In this document: positions 1-13,097 of the stretch, one piece after another | Numbering within the stretch: position 1 is the first letter of the stretch | Layout of the letters: each line of letters begins with the position of its first letter | From: Capillidium heterosporum | Taxonomy: Eukaryota > Entomophthoromycota > Entomophthoromycetes > Entomophthorales > Capillidiaceae | Length of the DNA stretch: 64,000 nucleotides | Assembly: GCA_016630905.1 (NCBI GenBank) | Contig: WBMQ01000002.1 | Coordinates: 1,984,001 to 2,048,000, forward strand | Direction: 5' to 3' | Translations under genes and position numbers: made by a program | The notes under the pieces: generated by a model | Seen by the model: only the letters and a program-made list of their open reading frames with translations | Databases searched by the model: none | Told to the model about the DNA's origin: nothing

Positions 1-2300
1 TATTTATATGCTAAAGCTAGCAAAGATTATCAGATACACCTTCCATCCACCTACTTGCGAACTATAGCGTACCATTCCTTCTACACTGACAATCCAACTA
101 CATAATAGGAAATTTAAAATCGATTAACTTCCAGCTCCAACAACTTAGCCGTTAGGTGTTCCTTCCTGGATTTCTTAGAAGCTGAGTAAACTGTTCTGAT
201 ATAACGTCGGTAAAATTACTTGTCTTCAACAGAATATTGGTCAGCTTCCTAGATGACTCGACCTTGTGATAAATTCGAGTTCACAACAGGTCCATTGTAT
301 TAATAATTCGATTTGAAGTATACTGGTTCTAGATCTTTTTGAAAAATACCTAGCATAGTTAGAATCAAATGTCCGATGCATCTCTTCTATCTCTAAGGCA
401 CTACACTAAGTTTTAGCTAAACTTACTAGTTACAAAGATATAGAACGAAATATCAGATATTTTCGATCGATAGCTCTTCATCTTTCACGAGTATGGTGTT
501 ATAATTTCCCACATTATCAATCTACAATACCCACCCCTTTATAAATCTTTCCCACTAGTTTAGTCTGCATGGTTCTTTATCAGTGGCTTGGATCAGAAAC
601 AAAAATTCATTTACCATGCATTGAACATCTAACAATAGACTAAGGAATAGGGTTATCATTAGATCTTTATGACCCTAAAATTGTAAACTAAAAAAGGTAT
701 ATATAGGGTTCGTATTACCAATTTAATTTGATAGGAAATGTAGGCTGATAGATGGCAGATGTTTTATTAAATTTCCATCTTCCTACAGCTTAGTAGATAT
801 AAATTTGAGCTTTATAGATGAGTAGATATTTGGTCCTATCAGTATTTAAGTGGTTGGGTTTTCAACCGTTTGGTTACTGAATGAGCTTATGGAGCTACTT
901 CCATTTTCTTATATTGATGAAAAAAGCACTGCATATACCTATGTGATAATTGAAAGCACGTACAGCGTCATTTTAGAAACCATGACATCTTTAGTGTCCA
1001 CTTATTTGGTAGCTGTACCCTAGATTTTCTACAGATTAAGGACTGCTATGGTGTTACGTGCATCTTTCCAATGTATTGAAAACAGGTATCATCAACCCTT
1101 GAGAAGACTATCGAATCCATATAGCCCTGCTTTAGTTCTAGCATCAATTTGGCTTTTCTTGGTAGACATTGCACTAAAACTTCATATCAATAACAACTTT
1201 TATGGCACTACTCCCGATTCCAAAGTATTGAAATCAAGTACTACAGACCTTTAGCAAAATATAATGTGCATATAGCCCAGTTTAGCTATAGTGTCTTTTG
1301 TATTTTTTCAGTAAGCATCACTATAAAATTTTTACCAATAATAGGGCTGTAGCAAAGCTGCTTTTATTCATTTGATATAGTGTAAACATTTAAGTAGATG
1401 TATTTGCTACAAATTGACATAGTCCGAACTGGAAAGTATTGGTAGCCTTCATCGTACAGAGTACCCAATGTTTCCTAAAAGAGGATTGGTCCTGCTTGCC
1501 TTTGAAAATGAATTGAGGCTAAACTATAATCCTATACCGACGGACTAGCACTACAATAGGCTTAAAGCAAAGGATTAGTGGAGAGGTATGATCGATTTCA
1601 TTAGAAGAAGCACCTGTCTTTTAAAAATTTAAGCACCTTAAGTTTTACAGTAGCTTAATAAGCCTATTACTTTAGGCCCAAGAGGTGTTGAAGCCAAGGG
1701 ATCGATTTGGAATGGAGTTCATAAGGCCATAAACCCGTATATCTTTTGGCTTGAAATTTTCATAGCTCAGACCGACAGGTCTATTAATAACCGCAAGTGC
1801 ATCCGTAGCAATATGCCAAATTGTAAAGCTAAAGCTTGGGCAAAGTAGCCTAAAAATATAGGTTGGTTGAGGCTCGTAGAAGGTGCAGACTGACAAAACG
1901 TTTACTGTTTATGGGAAAATTATAATCTAGGCTATAAATAGAATAAATTAGTTCCAACCGATAGAAGCTACAAGGATTTCGGCAGCCTCTACATGAGAGC
2001 AGTGTGCTTAAAGGCGTTGGATCAGTGGGCACATATGGTAAAATATGTCTTTACAAAAGGTATATATACAAAGCCATCGAGCCCAAATTTATTATCACTA
2101 AATCTTTCACTTCATCGCTTCAGCAGTAGACCAGATTAAATTGATAATTTACAGTTGCAGCCTGAGATTGTAGTTTCAAGCTACCTGGTGTAACCATTAG
2201 ATTATTTCCAGCATCTTATCTTATTTCATTGGGCAACCCGTTATCAATTACACATTAGGCAAGCAGCCAGCCAATCGTAATCCACCAATTTTAGCGCTCT
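1..2300. other. AT-rich region, no gene seen
   Basis: All frames are broken by frequent stops. The longest open stretches (about 60-75 codons at 1048-1254 and 1672-2032) show no domain or splice pattern I can recognise. A decayed gene cannot be excluded. Confidence 0.5.
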
Positions 2301-2843
2301 GACTCAAGAGCTGGAGACGGAGGACCCAACTATTTGCTGCAGCTTTATTTATCAGATCCTCGTCCTATTTACAAATTTATCTCGCCCAAAATTTTACTTT
2401 CTTTCAAACTCAAATTTCCAGAGTATTTAAACCTGCCCTTTAAACCAACTTCCAACTTAGCAACGCAACCAGTACTCTTAGAGCAACCGAGTACTTTAGA
2501 CCTTAATTCGAAGAAAAGTTTATACAAAAGTCCGTCCTTTTGTATAACATTACCGTCCGAACCAAACCCAACCAACAGTCCGCACTTGACCAGCCCGGTT
2601 TGAGTGCATTGCCCACAACGGCTTCCAACAGTTTCCCTAAGCTTCACTACCGTATCTTCGCTTGCCAGCCCCCCTGGCACGTCTACTTGGCTTAACTGCT
2701 TCATTACCTTTACCCAACCAACCTTAATATATCCCACTGGGAGCCAAATCTCCCGTAAGCAGTTTTGTGCCCCTTCTCCTTCTTCTACTCCTCACCACTT
2801 CGAGCGCCTGGGTAAGTTCAGCTGCAAATTTATAAAAACAACG

Positions 2844-4226
2844 ATGAAAGACTTGTCTATCTTAACTCAGAGCACTGGCGTCATCGCCACCCCAACTAAA
2901 CTCAAGGTCGTCAGAGACCTCGTTGACCTGTCAGCATTGAAGCCTGTACCTGTCCTCGATCAACTCAAGATGGTGGTCTGCGACGGCGACCAGGCCAGCC
3001 AGGAAGAGGATTCCTTCTTTGTATCCGATGTCGGCGACGTCTACCGTCAGTTCACCAGATGGGAGGCCTGCTTCCCAACTGTCGTGCCCTTTTTTGCCAT
3101 CAAGTGCAACCCCGACCCCTACTTCATCCAGCTTTTGGCTAAATTGGGAGCCGGCTTCGACTGTGCCAGCAAGAACGAGATCCAGCAGGTCCTCGATTAC
3201 GGTGTCGACCCTTCGCGTATCATCTACGCCAACCCCTGCAAACCAATGTCCCACATTAGGTTCGCCGCTGCCAAGGGAGTCCGCAAGATGACCTTTGACA
3301 ACTCGAGCGAGCTCAAGAAGATCCAGATGTGCCACCCTCAGGCCCAGGTTGTCTTGCGCATCCTTACTGACGACTCCAAGTCGGTCTGCCAGTTCGGTAT
3401 CAAGTTCGGAGCTAGTTTGGCCAACACCAAGACCCTGCTCACCGAGGCTAGAGCCCTCGACCTCGAAGTAATCGGCGTAAGCTTCCACGTCGGCAGTGGG
3501 TGCATGGATGCCGACTCCTACCGCGACGCCATCCGTAGAGCTCGCGTTGTCTTTGACGAGGCCAGTGAATTGGGCTACAATATGCACTTCCTGGACATCG
3601 GTGGTGGGTTCCCAGGCGCCAACGTCATCGACGGTAGCATCTCTGTTGAAGAAATCGCTCAAACTGTCTATCGCAGCATCGACTACTACTTCCCCAACCA
3701 TAACTTGGAGGTCATCGCTGAACCTGGCCGTTACTTTGTCACCTCGGCTTTGACTTTAGCTTGTAACGTCACCTCGCGTCGTGTTGTACCCCGCGACAAC
3801 TCGGAGGATGGTCCTGTCGGCAAAGTGGATTCTGGCCTCAGCTCTATGGATGATCACCCCTCTTACATGTACTACATCAATGATGGTGTCTACGGCAGTT
3901 TCAACTGCATCATGTTCGACCACGCCGTCATCTCCCCTCGTGTTCTGACCAAGTCAGGACACTTTGTTGCGGACGTCCCTCAATCTCCCGGTCAGCAGCT
4001 TACCTTCGAGAGCAGTGTCTGGGGCCCTACTTGCGACTCCTTAGATGTCATCACCCGCAACTACCCCTTGCCTGAACTTGAAGTTGGTGATTGGATGTAC
4101 TTTACTGACATGGGTGCCTATACCACCTGCGCCGCCTCCGAGTTCAATGGCTACACCAAGTCCCGTATGATCTACATCAACACCGAAGCTTACGAGGTCA
4201 ACAAGCGTCTCGGCTTAGGCTTATAA
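2844..4226 (+). CDS. Ornithine decarboxylase
   Basis: Pyridoxal-phosphate enzyme that decarboxylates ornithine to putrescine, the first committed step of polyamine synthesis; cytosolic, and active as a dimer in this family. The protein is 460 aa, a usual length for eukaryotic ODC. Visible motifs: PFFAIKCNP with the PLP-binding lysine at about K87, GVSFHVGSG (His 215), the GGG loop at 253-255, EPGRY at 293-297, and WGPTCDSLD with the catalytic cysteine at C397, followed by GDWMYFTDMGAYT. I chose the ATG at 2844 because homology begins soon after it and there is no in-frame ATG upstream, although the frame stays open back to about 2604. Codons are rich in C at the third position, unlike the surroundings, suggesting high expression. 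There is no intron in the coding region. The leader is long and pyrimidine-rich; regulation through polyamines and antizyme is known for the family but is not visible here. Confidence 0.97.
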   Translation: MKDLSILTQSTGVIATPTKLKVVRDLVDLSALKPVPVLDQLKMVVCDGDQASQEEDSFFVSDVGDVYRQFTRWEACFPTVVPFFAIKCNPDPYFIQLLAKLGAGFDCASKNEIQQVLDYGVDPSRIIYANPCKPMSHIRFAAAKGVRKMTFDNSSELKKIQMCHPQAQVVLRILTDDSKSVCQFGIKFGASLANTKTLLTEARALDLEVIGVSFHVGSGCMDADSYRDAIRRARVVFDEASELGYNMHFLDIGGGFPGANVIDGSISVEEIAQTVYRSIDYYFPNHNLEVIAEPGRYFVTSALTLACNVTSRRVVPRDNSEDGPVGKVDSGLSSMDDHPSYMYYINDGVYGSFNCIMFDHAVISPRVLTKSGHFVADVPQSPGQQLTFESSVWGPTCDSLDVITRNYPLPELEVGDWMYFTDMGAYTTCAASEFNGYTKSRMIYINTEAYEVNKRLGLGL

Positions 4227-5461
4227 GGCTTACTTTTCCTGTGCTTCAGTTGCATATGCGTCCATAGTTAATATCTTTCGTTAACTCTTTTAATTCCACT
4301 TATTAAAGTTTATCAGTATATTGAGTTTGTAATTTTGTTTTAGTAGCTTATTTGGCTTTGGATTAAATTTCACAGGCAGTATTGCATGTGTAAACATTGA
4401 ATTTTCATAAAACATGATTCAAGAACAGTTTCACTGTAATTTTACTAAAATTTCAGTTGTTCTAGCATAATAAACTATCAACTACATTCAGTATTAAATT
4501 TATAGCTTACTGTTGAAAATCCAATCCTTTACAAAACTACAACCATTTTCAACAACTATTACTATAGTACACCTATATAAGAGATATAGACCTGTACTTT
4601 GATTCAATTATCTACATTCAATCACTAAAGTCTATCGATCCCAAATTCATTTATCTATTCCAATATAAAAACCTGATATTGGATATCTACCTCAGTTTCA
4701 GTAAAAAAATTCAAAGCAAAGAGCCAAGATAGTGGATATCATATAAGAATATATATTTACTAATTGAAAAGTGAACTGTAGTATCCAGCTGAACAAAATA
4801 TTTCGCTTCCTATATCTCTAAAAGTAGATTTGGTTTTGTAGGTAGAGAAGTTTAATATTGGCAGGCTTGACTTTTTGGCCTTGGCTAAATAGTTTCAACA
4901 GCGAAAAGGTGACCGTTAAGTGAAATATACATAGTTTGAGTATTGACAAATCTGGTTCAAAAAGTGAGGTGTAGGTAGTAGTAAAATCTATCTATCGCTG
5001 TTATAATTCTAAAACTTTGATGGACAAAACCAACCTAGCTCAATCACAAAGTGTATGCTGAAGTTGCCTTCCTTGTATCCTATATTCTATAAATTGTACA
5101 AAGTAAAAGCTTGGGCTGTTGAAGGTTAATTTATTCAAAATTGATAAATATATAAATTTTACTATTAAATACTAAGTTAAAGTTAAGATAAGTCAGCAGA
5201 TATCTGCTGCCTCAAGCTTCAAAAAAATAAAAATATAGTATGCCTATATTGAAAAAAGCATGAAAGACATTATAATATTCAATTAAAATTTTCTCTCACT
5301 CTACTCGTTTACCAATTTCCAAACTTTAGTTGAGCTTGGTAGTATCCAACAAATCGACAAACTTCTCAGGGATGGTAGGGACGTAGGATTCAGAGAGGTG
5401 GTGAGGAGTGGATGCATCCCCAGATACACTACCGTTATGAGGAGAACCGGGGGCTGCACCT
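4227..5461. other. Intergenic, convergent gene ends
   Basis: AT-rich spacer between the 3' ends of the ornithine decarboxylase and DIL/ankyrin genes. No gene seen. Its last part (5326-5461) may hold the true C-terminal coding end of the DIL/ankyrin gene, as described in that entry. Confidence 0.5.
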
Positions 5462-8166
5462 TCAATAGGGGAAGGTGGCGCTAATAGGCGTGTTAGTTCC
5501 TGAGTTGTCGCCATAGGTATAAGCGGATCCAAAGGTAGCCCAACCATTGACCATGTCGGATTGGGTAGGAACCGAGAAAGGCAAGAGGTGGTTAGGATCT
5601 TTAAACACAGAGTACATGTTGGAGTGGATAAACGGTTGCAAGGAAGATTCGGTGGAAGTGTTTCTAGAGTGGGTCGGGCTAGCGGGGGGCTCCATACCGG
5701 GTTTGTAGTAGGGGTCGGTTAGGGTAGATTGCACTGGAGTGTTGTCGGCGTTGGTGGGAGGTTGAATGGTGATGGAGATCTCGTTCATACCATTAGCTAT
5801 AGAGCTCACTGATGGGGAAGAGTTCTCGTAGCTGACTTTTAACGAGGGTAAACCGTCTTCAGGCGACGCGTTGCGAGAAGATTTGCGGGAGATGGAAGGG
5901 GATCTAGAGTGGGAGGAGCCGGGGTTTGGTCCCAGGAACGAGAGCCTGCGTGTTATCCTCGAAGTCACCTCCTCGTCCAGATCACGAACTACAACGATAG
6001 GGGTACCGTCCTTCTTCATCTTGTTGGCCGCCTTATCTTTACGATCCAAAACGCGGTCCGATACCTGTTCAATGTACTTGAGGACCTCGTCAGCGATTTT
6101 CTCTTCGTCGTTCTCGTACCGGTAGGTCTCAGCTACCAACTGGATCTGCAATGGAGTCAACGTGTCCAACGTCTGCAATGTCTCGATGAACTCGGCCAAC
6201 GAGCGATGGGCTGAGAAGCACTGTAGGAACTGGAGTAGATGCAGCAGGGTCTTGAAGTGGGTGGCTAGGTTTTGCACTAGGGGTGAGTTGGAATGCTGTC
6301 GGATCCAATCTTCCAAGACGGTGACGTTCATACGGATCTGGATGGCTCGTGTTCGAGAGCAGTACTTTTGCGTATCCAAAATACGATTGAACAACTCGGT
6401 GGAGATGAAGTACACCAGCTGGTTTAGGACGTGGTGGATCAGCATGGGGTGGACCTGGTAGAGCTGTAGGATGGAGAGGGTCTTGGAAAGGATGTCGGCA
6501 ATGCTTTCTGGTGTGATACGACGTTTGTGAACGTAGTTCAAGGCGGCAGGAGTACGTCGACGCAGTGAAAGCCGCTTACGCAAGGTACCAGTGCTTTCGT
6601 TTTCGCCCAACCCGGCCAAAGTGGCTAAGAACCCTTTGCGAGCGGGCTTAAACTTGGTTTCGTCACTAAGGCCGGGAATCGAATCACATTCCAGAATAGC
6701 CGGCGTTAATTCGTTGGAAATCTGTGCTTGGGCATCCCGCACCAACAGTTGGTAGATTTCGTGGATTAATTCGGATAGAGCTAGCTGATGTTCGACCGTC
6801 GATGTAACCAGGCCACAATCCTTTTTCAGGTAATATAAAAGCTGGGATGCATTAGCTAGCCAAAAAGATAAAAATTTGATCTCGTTGTAATGGGCCTAGT
6901 TGCTGGGTTAAGGAATTTTAAAGTAAAGTAAAAGGATACCTTAACACAGTCGGCAATCGCTTTAAGTGCACTCTTCAACAACTCTTCTAAAAGATCTGGA
7001 GTACTGAAGTAGAAAGCAAACCGAGAACACAAGAAAATGACGTTGGCGGGAACCGATTTCTGATCCTTGGCATAGACGGGGCTCATGGTCGTTATCACAG
7101 TACCAATTATATGGGGGATGTGCTGGGATGAAAAAACAAACATCTGATCGGGCAAGCACTGATCCCAAACAAACTCCTCGTTGGTCATATCTTCCAGGGA
7201 ATCCTTATAAAAATGTTAATTGGTACTCTCGAAAACATCGTTGCAAAAATGAAAAAGTACCTCGTTGTAACCATAATTTTCCGATTGGATCATATCTTCC
7301 AAACTGTTTCCGAGGAGCTCAAGCTGACCTAACCGCTCGTTGGTATTGCGCATTAGGTTGCGATGGTCGCCTTCCGGGTCGGTGTAAGTCCATGAATTCA
7401 GGGACATGTTGTCATCATCTTGAAAGTCTTGCAAGTTAAAGGACGAGAAGCTGGCTAGGGATTGGTGGGTTCGATGTCTGGTAGGGTTGGAGTGGTTGTA
7501 GCTGAGTATTTCCTGAAGCTTGGCACTTTTCTCCACCGCGTTGTTGTCAGCCAAGCCGTGGTTGATGATATCCAGAACCGTCCTACCTTTAGCTGTCTTT
7601 GTAGTTGGAGAAGCACCGTACTCGAGCAGTAGTTTGACAATATCTTCGCGTTGATTATTGGTAGCCCACATCAAAGGAGGCCAGCCATCTAGGAACGTTA
7701 AAGTCAAGTAAAAAAGGGTAGTTACTTTTATCCTGCATGTCGACGTTGGCACCGGCTATCAAAAGGTGCCTCGCTACCTCGGTATATCCAAATGAAGAGG
7801 CGTAGACTAAAGGCGGGGCACCATCTTCATCAACTGCATTTACATCAATAAATTCGGTCAAGGTAGGATGGTTAAGTAAGCCATAAACTGTCTCTTCATC
7901 TCCACTCGAGGTTGCTTGGTGCAGAAGCTTGATGATCTGTTCTTTCTTTTCGGCCCGGGTGAAAATTTTTTTATTGGCAATCTCTAAAGCTTCTTCAACT
8001 TGGATGGAATTAGCGACGATATCCTCCAAACTTTTCTGATTTAAACCATTGCTTTCATCATTTTTTGTTAGACCATTTGTATGTACAGGCTCTACATTGG
8101 ATAATAAATACAAAGCTTAAAATGGAAAGTATATCTAAAGTTACCTTCTGAAAAAGCATTACTCAT
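5462..8166 (-). CDS. Ankyrin-repeat and DIL-domain protein
   Basis: Five exons on the minus strand: 8166-8145, 8091-7726, 7688-7261, 7203-6940 and 6895-5462, giving 837 aa; all introns are GT-AG (53, 37, 57 and 44 nt). Two to three ankyrin repeats lie near residues 90-170 (GAPPLVYASSFGYTEVARHL, then GWPPLMWATNNQREDIVKLL). A DIL (dilute) domain starts at KFLSFWLANASQLLYYLKK near residue 365, as in the cargo-binding tail of class V myosin. The C-terminal third is Ser/Pro-rich and probably disordered. Fungi have a family combining these two domains; an adaptor or trafficking role is inferred only. The ORF stops at 5462, but an overlapping frame stays open from 5547 to 5326 with a similar Ser/Pro-rich composition and a more natural end (FVDLLDTTKLN). 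The true terminus may therefore lie at 5326, with one base lost near 5465-5490. Confidence 0.85.
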
Positions 8167-9792
8167 TGTGATATATTTGTGCTAATAAAATGTAAACTAA
8201 GAAAGTGGATTAATTTATTTCCAAGAAAAAGCCTATACCTAATATGCTATAAAGAAAGGTTATTTGGTGGTGTACCGGGGCTTCCGACTATTTGTTGGCA
8301 GATGTGTTCGTGATGGGCTCTTAGAAAGCTCTAACAGTTGGTTTAGAGTTGTTTAGAAAATGAAGGATGGGGGAATTCACTTTCAACTAAGTAAGCCTCC
8401 ACTAGGTTTATCTCAACTAACCTCAGCTAAATTCAACCAACCTAATTAAATTCAACCAGTAGTATCCATAGACTACAAGTTCAGGATCACTATTATTAGC
8501 TGGCTTTAAATAGTAGTTTGCATCTCAAGAATTTATTGTAGCTTATTGCAGTAAATTCAATTATCCGCTAATAAAAGTTTCGGTTGGTCGGTAATTTTGG
8601 GACTAATGGGAAAAAAGACCAAGCTAAACCAACCACCTCAAGATATCTATATTATGACAGCTGTTGTATAGCTATGCTATTGGTTTTAAATGCTTCACTT
8701 CACTTGCATTACAAATATATTGAAATTTTAAAGCATTAGATCTCAATATAGTTTAATCGCATCTCACAGAAGCAATACATTTCCTTATAGTTTCAATCCA
8801 GTACTTTACAAAAGTTGGTGCAGATCATTAAAAGCAATAGCATCCAATAATAGCCTAGTAGAGCTACAGTGTTTTGGATGATAGTAACTCACCATAATCA
8901 AAGTGGAGTGAAGTGGTGGTTAGGAATGTCGCTTCAAACTCCTGAACTTTAAGAGCAAATTTGTCAAGTATACAAAACAAAGTTGAAAAGTTTACCAAAC
9001 TTTACATCTCAAATGCCTAATTGTAAGCATAGCACACATAAATATCCTATAAATCAATAGTTTCTCGGATTATATAGCAAAGCTAGACATCCTTTAAAAG
9101 ATCTATTGCTGTGATCAAAACCTTAGGATAAAGCCAGTAGTACTAGGACAATAGCAGTGTTAATTTTACATACTTTGTTCACTTTCACTACACTTTATCC
9201 AGTACATTTTATAAAGATGTATCAAGTTAATTTAAATGAAAGTAATCGAAAAATGGCTATAGAGATATCTCAAGAAATTCTAAATTAAATTAGCCTATAT
9301 ATTGCAGTTAATTTGGAATTCCAATCCTTGAACCACCACTACCGATATATTGCTAAGAACCCTTCTCATATCATACTACTTACATGTAATTTAGATGGAT
9401 TTTCAGTAAAAAGCACTTTATAAACTTCAAATACAGTCCATAGTCTATGTTTTCAAGCGACAAGATTCACCTTTTAGACTTACTAAATATTTGGTATCTG
9501 ACCTACTACATCATGTTGATGTAGTTGTCGAGACGTCGTATACATGGTACAATATATATTTAAACCTGGGGGAATTGAAAATATGAAATAGTAAAACCAA
9601 CATGGATAGTAAGAGTGAAGCCTATCTTTGCAATATACCAGTTCTACAAACTGAAATAGGTGTACAAAACCTTTTGAATACAATTACAAAGCTAAATATC
9701 ATAATCAAACATAACTAAAAATAACTTAATTTAGTTAAAAAGGGGATACCGGCCAAGCAAAAGCAAGGCCCAACCTAAAAACTTGAATCCAA
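8167..9792. other. Intergenic, no gene seen
   Basis: About 1.6 kb of AT-rich DNA between two minus-strand genes. The only open frame of note (9483-9683, minus) has no recognisable features. It should include the promoter of the DIL/ankyrin gene, just above 8166. Confidence 0.5.
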
Positions 9793-10647
9793 CTAGTAGT
9801 GACCACCCTGCTGACCACCATAACCCTGTTGACCGTACCCAGGCTGGTTGTGGTGCCCCTGCTGCTGGCCGTAACCTTGCTGTCCAGGCTGGCCCTGCTG
9901 ATTGAGAGGTTCTTCTTCACCCTGCTTGTTCTTGTTGAAGTGGTCGTAGGCCACCTTACCACCGTAAGCCAAAGCACCGGCAGCTAGTAACCCACCAGCT
10001 ACCATACCAGCAGTCTATACAAATCCATTAGTCCCATTAAAATAAACCATTCAAGTTTACCTTCAAGCCATCGTTGGAAGAACCGTTGGGGTCGAAACCT
10101 TCAGGGAAGGCACCCTATTAAAAGTGCAGTTTAGAAAAATATTTAAAGCCGTATACTTACAGGGTAGAATCTAAAGACCAAGTGCAGCTCACCAGTTGGT
10201 TTACCACTACGACCGATAGTGTACCAAGCGTCAGCACCACCCTTCTCCAAAATGTCACGCAATGGGATACTGGTTTTACCAATCAAATCATCAGTAACGG
10301 CGTCTTTGTCGTAACATTCGACGATGACTTCGTAGTACTGGTCGGTGACACCTAGGCGATAGGTTTGGTTCCACTGGCATTCACTACCGGCGCTAGCTTT
10401 GACTTCGGTGCGTACGCGTTGGTGAGCAATCTTAACGATGGTGTAGGGATCGTTACCGCCTAATTAAATAAGTATCAATGCCGTTTCTTAATACATATAG
10501 ATCGGAGTTAAAGAAAGGTAGATGTGCTTACCCATAACCTTGTCCATGTTCTCCAAGTTACGTCCGGCGACTATTGAAGTTGAATTTAGTAAATTGCCCA
10601 AATATCTACAAGTTACCGATTGTGACTTCAAGGGTTCCGTTAGGCAT
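9793..10647 (-). CDS. C2-domain protein with Gly/Gln-rich tail
   Basis: Five exons on the minus strand: 10647-10617, 10570-10532, 10459-10161, 10114-10061 and 10014-9793, for 214 aa. Intron lengths are 46, 72, 46 and 46 nt, all GT-AG. Residues 1 to about 125 form a single C2 domain: MPNGTLEVTIVAGRNL at the start, GGNDPYTIVKI, then ECYDKDAVTDDLIGKTSIPL with the acidic residues that bind calcium in this fold. After it comes a short Gly/Ala-rich stretch (TAGMVAGGLLAAGALAYGGK) and then a tail of about 45 residues made mostly of Gln, Gly, Tyr and His. Small C2 proteins with such tails occur in many fungi and are thought to bind membranes; the function is not established. GC-rich codon use suggests high expression. 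The start fits because the C2 core begins right after it. Confidence 0.9.
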
Positions 10648-12329
10648 CTTTATAAGGTTGTAGAGTTAACTAGAAATTTGTATAAAGTGGACGCTTCAAT
10701 CACTCTACTTCCCTTTTATACTTTCTCTCAGGTCTAGGGAGGTTTATTGTAGAGACGTCAGCAGTATTAAAAGTTCCGCTTTTAGGTATGAGGTGACATC
10801 ACTTCTAAAGGTAAGGTTTAGAGACTAAAAGCTATTGGTTACAGTTTGGCCGCCTATGTATAGAACAGGTTATAAGGCAATTTAGATTTGGTTCTTGTAA
10901 TGCAGCCTACCTTATTTTTCTATAGGTTTGGGTTTGGTTGACAATGTTTCAACTTTTGTAGATAATCCAGAGAAAGTTGGCTGGAAAGTATGTTGAGGTG
11001 TCTTTTCGGGTAAGGATTGGAGTTTATTAGTGCACAACTTTACCACTATGTATTTTATCAAGGACTACTGATAGACTGGATATTTACCACTCCAAAATTT
11101 AGCTGCCACTTATCTTTCAAGATAACTTACCACTACTTTTAAATTCAACAATCCATTTATATTTACACTCTCGATTCTAATAAAAGTATACTACCATAAA
11201 ACTTTCAACTAAAGTGACTAACAACCACCGCCAAACCTTCAAAATTTGAAACTATCAGCTTTTCAACAGTACAATCCATTCAACTTAGCAACTACAGCCT
11301 ACTTCAACCAAATTGCAATCGATAAGGTCCAGTTTACAATCTGGAAGATCACTTCGCATAAGCAGCTGGTAACTTTTAAGGTACCCTTTAATTTAGTTTT
11401 GATTTAATATATGTTGAATTTATCTTGCTCAGTTTGAATTAAGTCAGCGCCCTATATTTTAAAGTCAAATTCAGATGGCATAATAAGTATATGGCGACAC
11501 TTGTCAATTCCACTGGAAATTGTATTCCTCGATAGGTATGAAAATGAAGCCTTTTTACAAAACCAAGACATTACATTGATCCAAACTTCAAATAATTTGA
11601 CTCATCAAATATAAAAATTACTACACACTTTTGAATGCCAATATCAAACTACAATGCTATTTAATTGTAGGTACAGCTCAGCATACAGAATTTTTTATCA
11701 GCATCATATCGAACCAATTTGACGAACCTCCTAGTCTTATCCTCCCTTCAATCCATCAAGTTGATGACGTTGCTAGTTGGGTAAACTGTATGCAAGTTGA
11801 TCTGACCATCAAGGCACTAGCACCCACCGTGCCATTTCCCCATCCACATTCAACTATCGTTTAGAAAATGGAGGAGATTCAATCCAACAGGCTCCATGGA
11901 TCCATTCTATCAGGCTGTATAGGCGTTATTCGCGTATTTATTAATGGAACAGTTGAATCGACTGGTCACAATCTCGATACATTTAAACATAGCCTGGTTG
12001 AATTCATTATTATATGACAGTGCTTGTAGTTGCTTTACGGTTAGGGCATCTAAAATCACCAGTTATTTGTAGAATCTCAAGATAAGTGGTCCAAGCATCT
12101 TTGAAAACTGGATGGCTTCTTACTGGAATATTTCAATAGCCAAGCTGTTAAAAAATTGGTTTAGGATTGGCCTATTCTCGGCTTCAAACTTGCTATAGAT
12201 TTAGTCCAGCCTTCCCATTAAGTGGCTTTGGTTTATAAAAAAGTCTAGGTATACACCATTCTTCTATACAACCTTGGACATGCTGTAGATGTCATTATAT
12301 TCTTCCCTATTTTTGATCGTATCGTTTAC
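10648..12329. other. Intergenic, no clear gene
   Basis: No gene with recognisable features. Minus-strand fragments around 12,000-12,120 look weakly coding and may be the far end of the decayed gene at 12,330-13,097, but they are broken by stops. Confidence 0.4.
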
Positions 12330-13097
12330 TTCCAGCTTAACACTTGTATCAGGTTTCCCATAAACCAACAAACTAGGCTTAAGCACTCCTTAACCTTGTT
12401 ATGTATCGGCAGGATCTGGTGGTAAATCTCCTCCCTGATCTCGAAGAACACCACCTGATTTCATTTAAGCACAAATTTTGCTACTTTACTCAAGCTTGAG
12501 TTTCCATCTCTACTGCAGCCGATCAGCTCAAGCTGGCCTCTATCTTCTTTGCATCAGCATTTGTCGGCCAAATACAAGATGAAAGTGATACATCTCTGCT
12601 TTTCGCAAAACTACCCTTTACAATATCGTTATGGAATAGCAGATAGTTATTGAAACTGTGCTTGGAGATCATTAGTTCAACGTTACCGCTCAATTCCAAC
12701 TTTATCAGTTTTTCACTCTTCATGATCTCCTTCAACACCGTGATGAATTTTAAATTTATACATAGTAAGTTTTCGGATTAATAATGCTCGTATAAGGAGT
12801 TGGCTATTCTTTTAAAAGTGACAGTTGGTTCAACTTCCTTTATCAGTTTAACAAAAATGGGATCGAGGAAATTGTTTACTATCAACTAGGCATTAATAGG
12901 TTATAGCTTGAGAGGGAATGGATTATGAGTTGAGTAGGTTGCTTGACTTGGTAGCATGATGGAAGTTGGTGGTGAAAGTCAGCCGTAATATCCAAGTCGA
13001 CGTTTACTATTCGATTAGATTCGGATATCTTGATTTGTTTGGGAGTGGAGGTTGGTTTAGCGATTCCTTTTATTATATTGTTGAGATAGAGCTTCAA
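12330..13097 (-). pseudogene. Decayed member of a dispersed gene family
   Basis: Minus-strand fragments in shifting frames match the decayed gene in both palindrome arms (21,252-22,000 plus; 38,330-39,105 minus). Shared stretches include IKGIAKPTSTPKQIKISES against MEGIIEPVSTSERIKASKT, YQVKQPTQLIIHS against HQIKQPIQLIIYH, KHSFNNYLLFHND against KFSFGEYLLCHSD, and VVFFEIREEIYHQILPIHN against LMFFEIKNRSHCQALPIYN, in the same order. The stops and frame changes show it is no longer coding. The family is not one I can name; no catalytic motif or signal peptide is visible. Confidence 0.65.

Noticed and set aside
2604-2843. N-terminal extension of ornithine decarboxylase in the open frame upstream
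   Set aside because: There is no in-frame ATG before 2844 and the extension does not resemble ODC; it is treated as a 5' leader.
2931-3701. A 256-codon antisense ORF over ornithine decarboxylase
   Set aside because: Shadow caused by the strong third-position C bias of the real gene; no domain.
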